Assembly: GCF_032917945.1 (NCBI RefSeq)
Contig: NZ_CP136624.1
Coordinates: 8,246,001 to 8,310,000 of the forward strand
Length of the DNA: 64,000 bases
Direction: 5' to 3'
Source of the DNA: Bradyrhizobium sp. sBnM-33
GTDB lineage: Bacteria > Pseudomonadota > Alphaproteobacteria > Rhizobiales > Xanthobacteraceae
Below, piece after piece: positions 33,660-41,703 of the stretch (position 1 is the stretch's first letter; each line of letters starts with the position of its first letter). Below the pieces are notes generated by a model. That model made no database searches. It was not told the origin of the DNA and saw only the letters and a list, made by a program, of their open reading frames with translations. Both the position numbers and the translations under genes were made by a program.

Positions 33660-34315
33660 TCGGACGGCTCGCCCTTCGGGTACATCCGCACGAAGACGAC
33701 GCGGCCGAGCCAGCCGGCCAGTACCGGGATCGGCAGCGAGATCACAATGCGCCACAGCGTGAAGTCGGTGCCGAGAATCGGCAGCTCCCAGGCGACCGCG
33801 CGGCCGTAACCGATCAGCGTCCAGCTCACCACCATCGCGATGGTGGCGCCGAAATCGGCGCCGACGGTGAGCAATGCCGCCGCCACCGGATAGGCGGTGA
33901 AGGGGCCGCCCGGCAGGATCGCGCCGAACGCCGTTCCGATCAAAAGTCCCTTCAAGCCCGATTCCGGACCGAGCGAACGCGAGACTTTGTCGTGCGGCAG
34001 AATTTCCGCAATGAATCCACCGAGCAGGCAGCCGGCCAGCACGCGCGGGATGATTTCGCCGAACAGCCAGAGGTCATGGGTGAGGATATTGAGCACGCCA
34101 TCGATGCCGTCGCGCCGCCATACCAGTACGGCGCAGATCGCGACGAGCGCGCCGATCACGATCATCGACCAGCCGACCGGCTTGCGGGCACGCCGTGGCT
34201 TCGGCTCGGCGTCGTCGGCTGGCGCCGGGTCCTTTAGCGGAGGTTCTGACAAGGCTGTGGGTTTGGCGGGTGAAGCAGATCCATTCTGCTTAGTCCCGCA
34301 CGTGTGGCGAAGCAA
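33656..34315 (-). CDS. Half-size permease, first of a pair
   Basis: A product of up to 219 residues: a polar basic N-terminal region of about 45 residues, then about five transmembrane helices beginning MIVIGALVAICAVLVWRRD. The repeated family motif GAILPGGPFTAYPVAAALL and WELPILGTDFTLWRI is shared with the next gene. The end of this gene overlaps that gene's start by 4 bases. The start is uncertain: the longest frame begins with a TTG at 34315, while an internal ATG at 34165 would drop the polar region. The UPF0718/ArsP-like family assignment is tentative. Confidence 0.62.
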   Translation of the reverse strand: MLRHTCGTKQNGSASPAKPTALSEPPLKDPAPADDAEPKPRRARKPVGWSMIVIGALVAICAVLVWRRDGIDGVLNILTHDLWLFGEIIPRVLAGCLLGGFIAEILPHDKVSRSLGPESGLKGLLIGTAFGAILPGGPFTAYPVAAALLTVGADFGATIAMVVSWTLIGYGRAVAWELPILGTDFTLWRIVISLPIPVLAGWLGRVVFVRMYPKGEPSE

Positions 34316-34400
34316 ACGGAAGCTCGCGCGATACCCATGCGCTTCTCAAGGACGCCCATGCGAGGACGTCACGCAGCCCGTGTTCGTACGGGCGATTGGT

Positions 34401-34775
34401 TCAGGCGAACTGCCGCACCAGTGCAAGACCGCCGAACAGCCCGGCAATCGAGAGCACGACGGAGCCAGCCACGTAAAGCGCCGCGAGCCCAAGCTCGCCG
34501 CGCTCGTAGAGCAGCGCGGCATCGAGCGAATAGGCCGAGAACGTGGTGTAGCCGCCGAGGACGCCGGTCATCAAAAACAGCCGCCAGGGCTGCGAGGCCT
34601 CGCCCTTGAAGGCGAGATAGCCCGCGATCAGCCCCATCGCGGTCGAGCCGCTGATGTTGATGATGAAGGTGCCCCAGGGAAATCCGGTGCCAAGGCAGCG
34701 GGCGCAGGTGATATTGATGAGGTGGCGCAGCGTCGCGCCAAGGCCGCCGCCAAAAAAGACCAAGAGATAGCTCAT
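34401..34775 (-). CDS. crcB: Fluoride channel CrcB/FluC
   Basis: A 124-residue protein with four transmembrane helices that exports fluoride as an antiparallel dimer. Motifs are FFGGGLGATLRHLI at the start, TFIINISGSTAMG in helix 2, and GVLGGYTTFSAYSLDA in helix 3, the last containing the phenylalanine and polar residues of the pore. The start MSYLLVFF at 34775 is supported by topology; the frame stays open 30 codons upstream without a membrane-like segment. I looked for a fluoride riboswitch upstream and did not find a convincing one. Confidence 0.92.
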   Translation of the reverse strand: MSYLLVFFGGGLGATLRHLINITCARCLGTGFPWGTFIINISGSTAMGLIAGYLAFKGEASQPWRLFLMTGVLGGYTTFSAYSLDAALLYERGELGLAALYVAGSVVLSIAGLFGGLALVRQFA

Positions 34776-34867
34776 CTCAGCAATTTTCCATGATCGGCGA
34801 CATCCCGGCAAAATGCTTGTGCCGCACGGGAGCCCTCCCTGCAAGGTTCGAAGGTACTGCGCCAACG

Positions 34868-34896
34868 AAAAGGGGCGGTAGCCGCACTACCGCCCC
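34868..34896 (-). terminator. Rho-independent terminator after sodB
   Basis: On the minus strand GGGGCGGTA and TACCGCCCC form a perfect 9-bp stem with a 7-base loop, followed by TTTT. It lies about 70 bases after the sodB stop at 34967, beyond a palindromic repeat, and ahead of crcB. Confidence 0.8.
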
Positions 34897-34914
34897 ATGG
34901 ATAGTCACTCCGCG

Positions 34915-34955
34915 GTCATTCCGGGGCGACGCGTCAACATCGAACCCGGAATGAC
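34915..34955. repeat. Palindromic repeat GTCATTCCGGG...CCCGGAATGAC
   Basis: GTCATTCCGGG and CCCGGAATGAC are perfect inverted copies around a 19-base loop, between the sodB stop and its terminator. It belongs to a family of short palindromes I recall from rhizobial genomes. No second copy was found in this window. Confidence 0.7.
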
Positions 34956-34966
34956 GATGTTAGACT

Positions 34967-35569
34967 TCAGGCTCCGGCCTTGCCGAACAGCTCGTCGACG
35001 TAGTCCCAGTTGATCAAATTATCGCAGAACGCCTTCAGATAATCGGGACGGCGATTGCGATAGTCGATGTAGTAGGAGTGCTCCCAGACGTCGCAGCCGA
35101 GAATCGGCGTCGCGCCATAGACCAGCGGGCTCTCGCCGTTCGCGGTCTTGGAGATTTCGAGCTTGCCGTTCTTGACCGACAGCCAGCACCAGCCGGAGCC
35201 GAACTGGCCGACGCCGGCGGCGGCGAAATCAGCCTTGAACTTGTCGAGACCGCCGAGGTCCTCGTTGATCTTCTTCTCCAGGCGGCCGGGCAGCTTGCTG
35301 CCGCCGCCATTCGGCTTCATCCAGTTCCAGAAATGCAGGTGATTGTAGTGCTGGCCGGCATTGTTGAACACGGCCGGATTCTTGCCGAACGAACCCTTGA
35401 CGATCTCCTCCAGGGACTTGCCTTCGAATTCAGTCCCCTTGATCGCGTTGTTTCCGTTGGTCACGTAAGCTTGGTGATGCTTGTCGTGGTGGTATTCCAG
35501 CGTTTCCTTGGACATGTGAGGCGCAAGGGCGTCGTGGGAATAGGGCAGATTGGGCAGCGTGAAGGTCAT
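34967..35569 (-). CDS. sodB: Superoxide dismutase, Fe/Mn family (probably Fe)
   Basis: A 200-residue cytosolic enzyme that converts superoxide to peroxide and oxygen. Metal ligands are the histidine in LEYHHDKHHQAYV, the histidine in GQHYNHLHFWNWM, and the aspartate and histidine in DVWEHSYYIDYRNRR. The Fe-type marks NNAGQHYNHLHFW and GQFGSGWCWL support SodB. Length is standard. The ATG at 35569 begins MTFTLPNLPYSHDALAP, the canonical start; the frame runs further upstream only as a shadow. A strong terminator lies about 70 bases downstream. Confidence 0.95.
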   Translation of the reverse strand: MTFTLPNLPYSHDALAPHMSKETLEYHHDKHHQAYVTNGNNAIKGTEFEGKSLEEIVKGSFGKNPAVFNNAGQHYNHLHFWNWMKPNGGGSKLPGRLEKKINEDLGGLDKFKADFAAAGVGQFGSGWCWLSVKNGKLEISKTANGESPLVYGATPILGCDVWEHSYYIDYRNRRPDYLKAFCDNLINWDYVDELFGKAGA

Positions 35570-35747
35570 GGGGTGATGTCCGAACTGATGGGAGACGTGG
35601 TCTGGTCTAACGGGAACTCTTATAGAAGGTTCCATTGCGCATAAACACCGCAATTTGGCAAGAACGGCAGGGCTTCCGGTAAAGCGTTCCGCGTCCCGCG
35701 TATGACGGGCATGGCAGCCGCAAGCGTCAGCGCTGTATGGTGATGAA

Positions 35748-36287
35748 ATGAGCATCGAGATCGACGTCCTGAACGGGGACTCCTCATGGCCACGGGCTGA
35801 ACCGCTGATGCAGGCGGTATGGCCTCGCGAAGTCGTCGAAAAATTGTCCTGGGGCCACGTCAAATGGGCCGACGCCGATCTGCGCGTGCTGATTGACGCA
35901 CCCGAGGATACGGAGAGGCCGGGTCTGGCCTGCCATGTCGGCATCTATTTCCGCACCGCGACCTGGGATGGGCACAAGGTCCAGATCGGCGGCATCGGCG
36001 GCGTCTCGACGCGGGAGGATTGCCGGGGACGCGGCTATGCCACGCTCGCGCTCAACGCCGCGATCAGGACCCTGCGCGATCACGAAGCGGTGCGGTTCGC
36101 GATGTTGTTTTGCGAGCCCCACAATGAAGCATTCTATCAGGCGCGCGGCTGGCATGCGTTCAACGGCGAGGTCTATGCCGAGCAGCCGGAGGGAAGAATT
36201 CGCTTCGAGGCCATGGCACCATACGTGTTCGATTTCACCCGCAAGCCGCGCGACGGAATAATCGACCTATGCGGCCTGCCATGGTGA
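35748..36287 (+). CDS. GNAT family acetyltransferase
   Basis: A 179-residue GNAT protein. The acetyl-CoA loop is TREDCRGRGYATLALNAAI, preceded by the strand KVQIGGIGGVS and followed by FAMLFCEPHNEAFYQARGW, which is typical of antibiotic- or sugar-acetylating members (AAC(2')-like in feel). The acceptor is unknown. The ATG at 35748 starts MSIEIDVLNGD, and a further ATG does not fit the fold. The gene stands alone between sodB (divergent) and the MATE gene 87 bases downstream. Confidence 0.82.
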   Translation: MSIEIDVLNGDSSWPRAEPLMQAVWPREVVEKLSWGHVKWADADLRVLIDAPEDTERPGLACHVGIYFRTATWDGHKVQIGGIGGVSTREDCRGRGYATLALNAAIRTLRDHEAVRFAMLFCEPHNEAFYQARGWHAFNGEVYAEQPEGRIRFEAMAPYVFDFTRKPRDGIIDLCGLPW

Positions 36288-36374
36288 CCCGTGCACCAGC
36301 GCGGGTGGCTTGCGCCAGTCAAGGCCAATAACATGTCATCCGTAATCTAATTCGATTTGGATCACCGGTGACGC

Positions 36375-37760
36375 ATGACCATTGACGCCCCGCTCGACAT
36401 GCGTCCCACTGCCGCCGTTCCGCCCGCGCTGACCAACGCGCTGCTCACCTCGCCGATCCTGCCGACGCTATTGAAGCTCGCGCTTCCCAATGCGATCGCC
36501 ATGGTCGGCACGACGCTGGTGGCGGTCGCCGAGACCGCCTATATCGGCCGGCTCGGCACCGAGCCGCTCGCCGGGATAGCGCTGGTGTTTCCGTTCGTCA
36601 TGCTGACGCAGATGATGTCGGCGGGCGCGATGGGCGGCGGCGTTTCCTCCGCCATCAGCCGCGCGATCGGCGCAGGCGACCGCGACCGCGCGGCGACGCT
36701 GGCGCTGCATGCGGCGATGATCGGCGCCTGCGCCGGAATCTTTTTCACAGTGATGATGCTGGCCTTCGGCCGCGCATTTTACACGCTGCTCGGCGGCAGC
36801 GGCGGCGTGCTCGAACAGGCCATGCAATATTCGCACGTGCTGTTCTCCGGCGCGATCGCGATCTGGCTGGTCAACACGCTGGCTTCGGTGGTGCGTGGCA
36901 CTGGCGACATGCGGATTCCGTCGGTGACACTGATCGGCACCGCGCTGGTGCAGATTGCCGTCGGCGGCGCGCTGGGCCTCGGGCTGTTCGGCCTGCCGAA
37001 ATTCGGCATGGGCGGCGTCGCCGCGGGCCAGCTCACCGCTTTCACGCTCGGCGCGATGTTTCTTGCCTGGTATCTCGTCAGCGGCCGCAGCCGGCTGACG
37101 CTGAACTTCGCGGGCTTCAAATTCCAGCGCGCCATGTTCTTCGACATTCTCAAGGTCGGCGCGGTGTCCTGCCTGGCGCCGCTGCAAACCGTGCTGACGG
37201 TGCTGATCTTCACCAAAATCCTGGCCAGTTACGGTGCCGAGACGTTGGCCGGTTACGGCATGGGCTCGCGGCTGGAATTCTTGCTCACGCCGATCGCATT
37301 CGCGTTCGGCGTCGCCTCGGTGCCGATGGTCGGCATGGCCATGGGCGCGGGCCTCGTGACGCGCGCGCGCCAGGTGGCCTGGATCGCCGGCGCTGCGGCC
37401 GGTATCACCGTGGGCGCCATTGGGTTGATCGTCGCGGCAAAACCGTCGCTCTGGATTTCGATGTTCACCAGCGATCCCGGCGTTACGGCCGCAGCCCACG
37501 CCTATTTTACCTGGGCAGGCCCGGCGTTCGCCTTCTTCGGCCTTGGCGTGTGCCTCTATTTCTCTTCGCAGGGTGCCGCAAAGGTCGGCGGTCCCGTGAT
37601 GGCCGGCACCGCAAGATTGCTGATGGTCGGAGGCGGCGGCTGGTGGTTGGCCTCCATGGGCGCGCCGGCATCAGCCTTGTTCGCACTGGTCGGCGCAGCG
37701 ATGGTCGTTTACGGCGTCGGCACGGCGCTGTCGATCCGTCTGACCCGCTGGGGCAAATGA
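36375..37760 (+). CDS. MATE family efflux transporter
   Basis: A 461-residue inner-membrane protein with 12 predicted helices arranged in two homologous halves. The first half has LALPNAIAMVGTTLVAVAET and YIGRLGTEPLAGIALVFPF; the second has VGAVSCLAPLQTVLTVLIF and GYGMGSRLEFLLTPIAFAFG. MATE proteins exchange Na+ or H+ for drugs or metabolites; neither coupling ion nor substrate can be read here. The gene is followed by a short DUF2147 gene on the same strand, 81 bases downstream. Confidence 0.9.
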   Translation: MTIDAPLDMRPTAAVPPALTNALLTSPILPTLLKLALPNAIAMVGTTLVAVAETAYIGRLGTEPLAGIALVFPFVMLTQMMSAGAMGGGVSSAISRAIGAGDRDRAATLALHAAMIGACAGIFFTVMMLAFGRAFYTLLGGSGGVLEQAMQYSHVLFSGAIAIWLVNTLASVVRGTGDMRIPSVTLIGTALVQIAVGGALGLGLFGLPKFGMGGVAAGQLTAFTLGAMFLAWYLVSGRSRLTLNFAGFKFQRAMFFDILKVGAVSCLAPLQTVLTVLIFTKILASYGAETLAGYGMGSRLEFLLTPIAFAFGVASVPMVGMAMGAGLVTRARQVAWIAGAAAGITVGAIGLIVAAKPSLWISMFTSDPGVTAAAHAYFTWAGPAFAFFGLGVCLYFSSQGAAKVGGPVMAGTARLLMVGGGGWWLASMGAPASALFALVGAAMVVYGVGTALSIRLTRWGK

Positions 37761-37841
37761 TAACGACAAGTTGCACTCAATCCGACGTTGCACAAATCTG
37801 ATTTGTTGCTATGCAGGCCTCCTTTTTCGAAGGAATGATTC

Positions 37842-38285
37842 ATGGCTTGCAAAACGGCTTTCATCATCGCGATCTCGGCGGCATTGCTGGCCGCGCCATC
37901 CGCCTTCGCGCAAGGCGCAGGCGAACCGACCGGCGTCTGGCTGACGCAGGCGGGCGATGCCAGGGTGAAGATCAGCAAATGCGGGGGTGGAATTTGCGGC
38001 GTGATCGTCGGGCTGAAGGAGCCGATCGACCCGGCCACCGGCAAGCCTCAGGTCGACGACAAGAATCCGAACCCGGCGCTAAAGAAGCGGCCGATGATCG
38101 GCCTTCCCCTGTTCAGCGGCATGAGCCTCAGCGGTCCCAACAAATGGTCGGGCCAGATCTACAACGCCGATGACGGCGGCACCTACGCCAGCAGCGTCTC
38201 GGTAACAGGCGCAGACACGCTAAAGGTCGAAGGTTGCGTCGGCGCGCTCTGCGGCGGCGAAAACTGGACGCGCGTGGGGCGGTGA
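37842..38285 (+). CDS. DUF2147 family exported protein
   Basis: A 147-residue precursor with a signal peptide (AFIIAISAALLAAPSAFAQ). The mature region is the DUF2147 beta-barrel-like domain: GVWLTQAGDARVKISKCGG, ICGVIVGLKEPIDPATGKP, then WSGQIYNADDGGTYASSVSV and the closing GCVGALCGGENWTRV. The paired cysteines (KCGGGICG, GCVGALCG) may form disulphides. The function of the family is unknown. A palindromic repeat lies 33 bases after the stop and may end the transcript. Confidence 0.85.
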   Translation: MACKTAFIIAISAALLAAPSAFAQGAGEPTGVWLTQAGDARVKISKCGGGICGVIVGLKEPIDPATGKPQVDDKNPNPALKKRPMIGLPLFSGMSLSGPNKWSGQIYNADDGGTYASSVSVTGADTLKVEGCVGALCGGENWTRVGR

Positions 38286-38318
38286 ACTGGATACGTTGAT
38301 ACTGCCGATGCGGCGCGA

Positions 38319-38441
38319 GCCCCCACCCTAGCCCTCCCCGCAAGTGCGGGAGAGGGAACGCATCTCGCTCGCGGCGACGGCTCTCTCCAAGCAACGGCTA
38401 GACTCCCTCTCCCGCTTGCGGGGGAGGGCTGGGGTGGGGGT
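38319..38441. repeat. Palindromic repeat, CCCTCTCCCGC family
   Basis: Arms GCCCCCACCC...GAGAGGGA (38319-38357) and TCCCTCTCCCGC...GGGTGGGGG (38404-38440) are inverted over about 35 bases, with an unrelated loop of about 45 bases. Similar palindromes are scattered in many Proteobacteria. It lies between the convergent DUF2147 and DUF3095 genes. Confidence 0.8.
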
Positions 38442-38493
38442 GCCGCCGCATATTCGATCGGCAGATGGATCCGCAAATTCTCGCGCGGTTCTT

Positions 38494-39648
38494 CTACGCC
38501 GCCATCGCTTTCAGCGCTGACGCCGCCGACGCGTAGCCGCCGCGGGCGCCGTCGATGAAGTGGACGTGATCGCTGCGCATCACCGAGGGCGCGAAGCAGG
38601 TCATCATCGCTGCGTCCTGCCGGTGCAGGCCGTAGCGGACGATCTTGGCTGAAGCCGCCTCTGCCAGAAGCTCCGTCAGCGCCTGCTCCAGCTCTTCCGT
38701 GCAATCGAGGATCATCCGCAGGCCGTCGTCATATTTGCGGAAGTCGGAATTCTCCACCACCTGCTTCACGTAGTTCTTCGGCACGAAATTGCCTACCTTG
38801 ATGCCGAATCGCATCACCACATAAGCCCACAGCGTGAAGGCAAGCACGACGGTGCGTCGCTTCAACAGGGGCCCGCCGCGCGCGGCGCGCGCCTCATATT
38901 CAACGCCGGCCGGCGGCCAGCGCAGCGGCGGCCCATCTGGTGGCACCGGCCGGCCCGCATCCGGGCTCTGCTCGACCAGCTTGATGACATCCTCGATCAC
39001 CTTGCGGAAGGCGTGTGGATCGGCGCCCTTGGCCGGCACTACCAGCACCGACAGAATGAGCCCGCGAGAGGAGGGAATTTCCTCGAACCGGCACGACAGC
39101 CCGGACAGATCGGGCTGCGTTCCCGGCTTCGCCGGCGGAACGGCGAATTCGCCCCGCTTCATCGCGGCATCCGCCCATCCCAGCCCGCCGCCGGAAAACA
39201 TCGCATAGGACAGATTGGACGACGGCCCGAAGCGGGCGACTTTGATATCGAGGCCCTGCGCGCGGATATCCTTCACCGGCACCAGCGCCACCCGCATCAT
39301 CAGATCGAGATCAGCCTTGACCCAGGCCGCGGTCGCCGCCAGCGCCTCGCGGGCGGGCGCAAGATCGGCCGGCGACACCGCAAAGCTCGCACCATCGCCG
39401 CCGAACACGAACGGAAACTCGCGGCCATCAAGCGCATTGGTCACGGCCGCAATCACGGCGGCGCCAGCCATGTTGACCGCCTTGTAGCGCTGATTGGCAA
39501 TCGCCTTGGTCGACTCGACGATGTCGGCGACACCGACGGACCAATCATCAGGCAACGGCGTATACAGCGCCGGGTCCATCAGGCTGCCGAAGCCGCGAAA
39601 GACCGGGATCGCGCCGTAGAAAATGTCGGTGCCGTCAGACGTCGTCAT
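38494..39648 (-). CDS. DUF3095 family protein (cyclase-like fold)
   Basis: A 384-residue cytosolic protein. The segments WSVGVADIVESTKAI and FVFGGDGASFAVS resemble the metal- and nucleotide-binding strands of class III nucleotidyl cyclases. The rest (VRYGLHRQDAAMMTCFAP, VHFIDGARGGYASAA) is typical of DUF3095. A late hydrophobic piece (TVVLAFTLWAYVVMRFGI) may touch the membrane. Whether it makes a cyclic nucleotide is unknown. It is the last gene of a minus-strand run, with htpG ending 85 bases upstream. Confidence 0.8.
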   Translation of the reverse strand: MTTSDGTDIFYGAIPVFRGFGSLMDPALYTPLPDDWSVGVADIVESTKAIANQRYKAVNMAGAAVIAAVTNALDGREFPFVFGGDGASFAVSPADLAPAREALAATAAWVKADLDLMMRVALVPVKDIRAQGLDIKVARFGPSSNLSYAMFSGGGLGWADAAMKRGEFAVPPAKPGTQPDLSGLSCRFEEIPSSRGLILSVLVVPAKGADPHAFRKVIEDVIKLVEQSPDAGRPVPPDGPPLRWPPAGVEYEARAARGGPLLKRRTVVLAFTLWAYVVMRFGIKVGNFVPKNYVKQVVENSDFRKYDDGLRMILDCTEELEQALTELLAEAASAKIVRYGLHRQDAAMMTCFAPSVMRSDHVHFIDGARGGYASAASALKAMAA

Positions 39649-39733
39649 GGCGATCTGGGCTACTCCGCGTTCGCGCCTTTCCTAGCAGATACGGCCAGTT
39701 TTGGAATCCGGTTCAGGCGCGCGGCAGAACGTC

Positions 39734-41602
39734 CTACCCTTTCGCGATCCCGCGCAGCACCAACTGGTTGAGCCGGTTGGCAAACGCCGCCGGGTCTTCC
39801 GGCAACTCGCCGTCGAGGATCTGCGCCTGCTCCAACAGCAGGAACGACAGGTCCCTGGCCGCGTCCTTGTCGCCGGCGATTGCCGTGACCAGGGGATGGC
39901 GCATGTTGATCTCGAGGATCGGCTTGGTGGTCGGCCCCTTGTTCTGCATTGCCAGCAGCCGCTCGAGCATGCGGTCCTGTGCGCCGCCGCCGGCGACGAG
40001 GCACGACGCGCTCGAGGTCAGGCGCTGGGAGGCGCGCACGTCGGAGACGCGTTCGCCGAGCGCGTCTTTGATCAGCGCGATCGTCGTGGCTTCATCGGCG
40101 CCGGCTTCGTCCTTCTTGTCCTCAGCCTTTTCATCCAAAAGCGGGATCAGCCCGAAATCGATATCGCCCTGGCTTAAGGACTTCAGCGGCTTGCCGCCGA
40201 AATCGAGCGACGCGGAGGTCCAGAACGCGTCGACCGGATCGGTCAGCAGCAGTACCTCGATGCCGCGGGCCGTTGCAGATTCAAGCTTCGGATTCGACTT
40301 CAGCCGTTCGACGCTCTCGCCGGTGAGATAATAGATGTCGGTCTGGTTCGGCCTGAGGTCGTCGACATAGTGCTTGAGCGAACGCTTCTCGCCTTTCGTC
40401 GTCGTGAAGCGCGACAATGCGAGCAGCTTCTCGCGGCGCTCAAAGTCCTCCCAGATGCCTTCCTTGATCACAGGGCCGAACGCGTCCCAGATCTTGGCGA
40501 ACGCTTCCGGCTCCTTTTCACCGAGGCTTTCCAGCTCCGATATCACGCGGCCGGTGACGGCTTTTCGAATTTGCGCGAGCTGCGGATTGTTCTGCAGCAT
40601 CTCGCGCGAGATGTTGAGCGGCAAATCCTCGCTGTCGATCACGCCGCGGATGAAGCGCAGATAGGCCGGCAAGACATCAGCGTCGTCGGCGATGAAGACG
40701 CGGCGGACATAAAGCTTGACCTTGCCCTTGCGTGCCTGGTCGAACAGGTCGAACGGCTTTGTCGACGGCGCAAACAGCAGCACCGCGTAGGACTGCCGGC
40801 CCTCTGCACGATAATGCAGCGTCATCGCCGGTTCGTCGAATGCGCCGGCGACCTGCTGATAGGCCTGTTTGTAGTCCTCCGGCTTGAGCTCCGATTTCGG
40901 CCGCTGCCATAGCGCGCTGGCCGAATTGATCTGGCGCGGCTCGCCCTCCTCCGGCACCAGTTCGATCGGAAACTGGATGTTGTCGGACCAGGCGCGGACG
41001 ACACGTTCGATCTCGTAGGTCTCGAGATATTTTGATGCGTCCTTCTTCAGGTGCAGGACGATCTCGGTGCCGCGCGTGACGCGCTCGGCGTCCTCGTCGC
41101 TGGCAGCAGCGATTTCAAATCCGCGGCCGCCGGAAGACGACCAGACGAAGACCTGATCGGAACCGGCGCGACGGCTGGTGACGACGATGCGCTCGGCAAC
41201 CATGAAGGCCGAATAGAAGCCGACGCCGAACTGGCCGATCAGATTGGCGCCGTCTTTGGCCTCGGTGAGGCGGGAGAGAAACGACTTGGTGCCGGAGCGC
41301 GCGATGGTGCCGAGATTGTCGATCAGCTCCTGGCGGTCCATGCCGATGCCGCTGTCGATGACGCTAAGCGTATTGGCCTTTTTGTCCGGCGCGATGCGGA
41401 TCTTGGGCGGCGCGCCGTCGGCGATCAGCTCGGGCGCTGAGATCGCCTCATAGCGAAGCTTGTCGCAGGCGTCAGACGCATTCGAGATCAGCTCGCGCAG
41501 GAAGATGTCGGTCTCCGAATAGACCGAGTGCACCATCAGATTCAGAAGCTCGGCGACCTCGGCCTGGAACGGCTGGGATTCGGGGGCAGTGGTGGTCGTC
41601 AT
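39734..41602 (-). CDS. htpG: Chaperone HtpG (Hsp90)
   Basis: A 622-residue cytosolic Hsp90. The ATP-binding N domain has [40 protein letters not shown] and the glycine-rich [15 protein letters not shown]. The middle domain has [20 protein letters not shown] with [14 protein letters not shown], and a C-terminal dimerisation domain follows. Length is normal. The ATG at 41602 begins [20 protein letters not shown], with GGTGAG upstream; the longer frame to 41707 overlaps the upstream gene region. A heat-shock-type promoter lies about 37-67 bases before the start. Confidence 0.95.
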   Translation of the reverse strand: MTTTTAPESQPFQAEVAELLNLMVHSVYSETDIFLRELISNASDACDKLRYEAISAPELIADGAPPKIRIAPDKKANTLSVIDSGIGMDRQELIDNLGTIARSGTKSFLSRLTEAKDGANLIGQFGVGFYSAFMVAERIVVTSRRAGSDQVFVWSSSGGRGFEIAAASDEDAERVTRGTEIVLHLKKDASKYLETYEIERVVRAWSDNIQFPIELVPEEGEPRQINSASALWQRPKSELKPEDYKQAYQQVAGAFDEPAMTLHYRAEGRQSYAVLLFAPSTKPFDLFDQARKGKVKLYVRRVFIADDADVLPAYLRFIRGVIDSEDLPLNISREMLQNNPQLAQIRKAVTGRVISELESLGEKEPEAFAKIWDAFGPVIKEGIWEDFERREKLLALSRFTTTKGEKRSLKHYVDDLRPNQTDIYYLTGESVERLKSNPKLESATARGIEVLLLTDPVDAFWTSASLDFGGKPLKSLSQGDIDFGLIPLLDEKAEDKKDEAGADEATTIALIKDALGERVSDVRASQRLTSSASCLVAGGGAQDRMLERLLAMQNKGPTTKPILEINMRHPLVTAIAGDKDAARDLSFLLLEQAQILDGELPEDPAAFANRLNQLVLRGIAKG

Positions 41603-41638
41603 GCAGGGGCTCACCGGAAACAGGTGGGTGGGAAAGCC

Positions 41639-41669
41639 CTGATATAACGATGCCATCTGGAGTGGCAAG
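41639..41669 (-). promoter_or_regulatory. Heat-shock (RpoH/sigma-32) promoter of htpG
   Basis: On the minus strand CTTG (41669-41666) is followed after 17 bases by GTTATATCAG. This fits the alphaproteobacterial RpoH pattern CTTG-N17-CYTATNTNNG except for the first base of the -10 element. It lies 37-67 bases before the htpG ATG, between htpG and the secretion-adaptor stop. Confidence 0.65.
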
Positions 41670-41703
41670 ATTTGCGACGACGCGCCAAAAGCCTGTTGCC
41701 CCC

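Noticed and set aside
34776..34870. Possible fluoride riboswitch before crcB
   Set aside because: The minus-strand sequence lacks a convincing match to the conserved pseudoknot pattern; only short GATG-like fragments are present.
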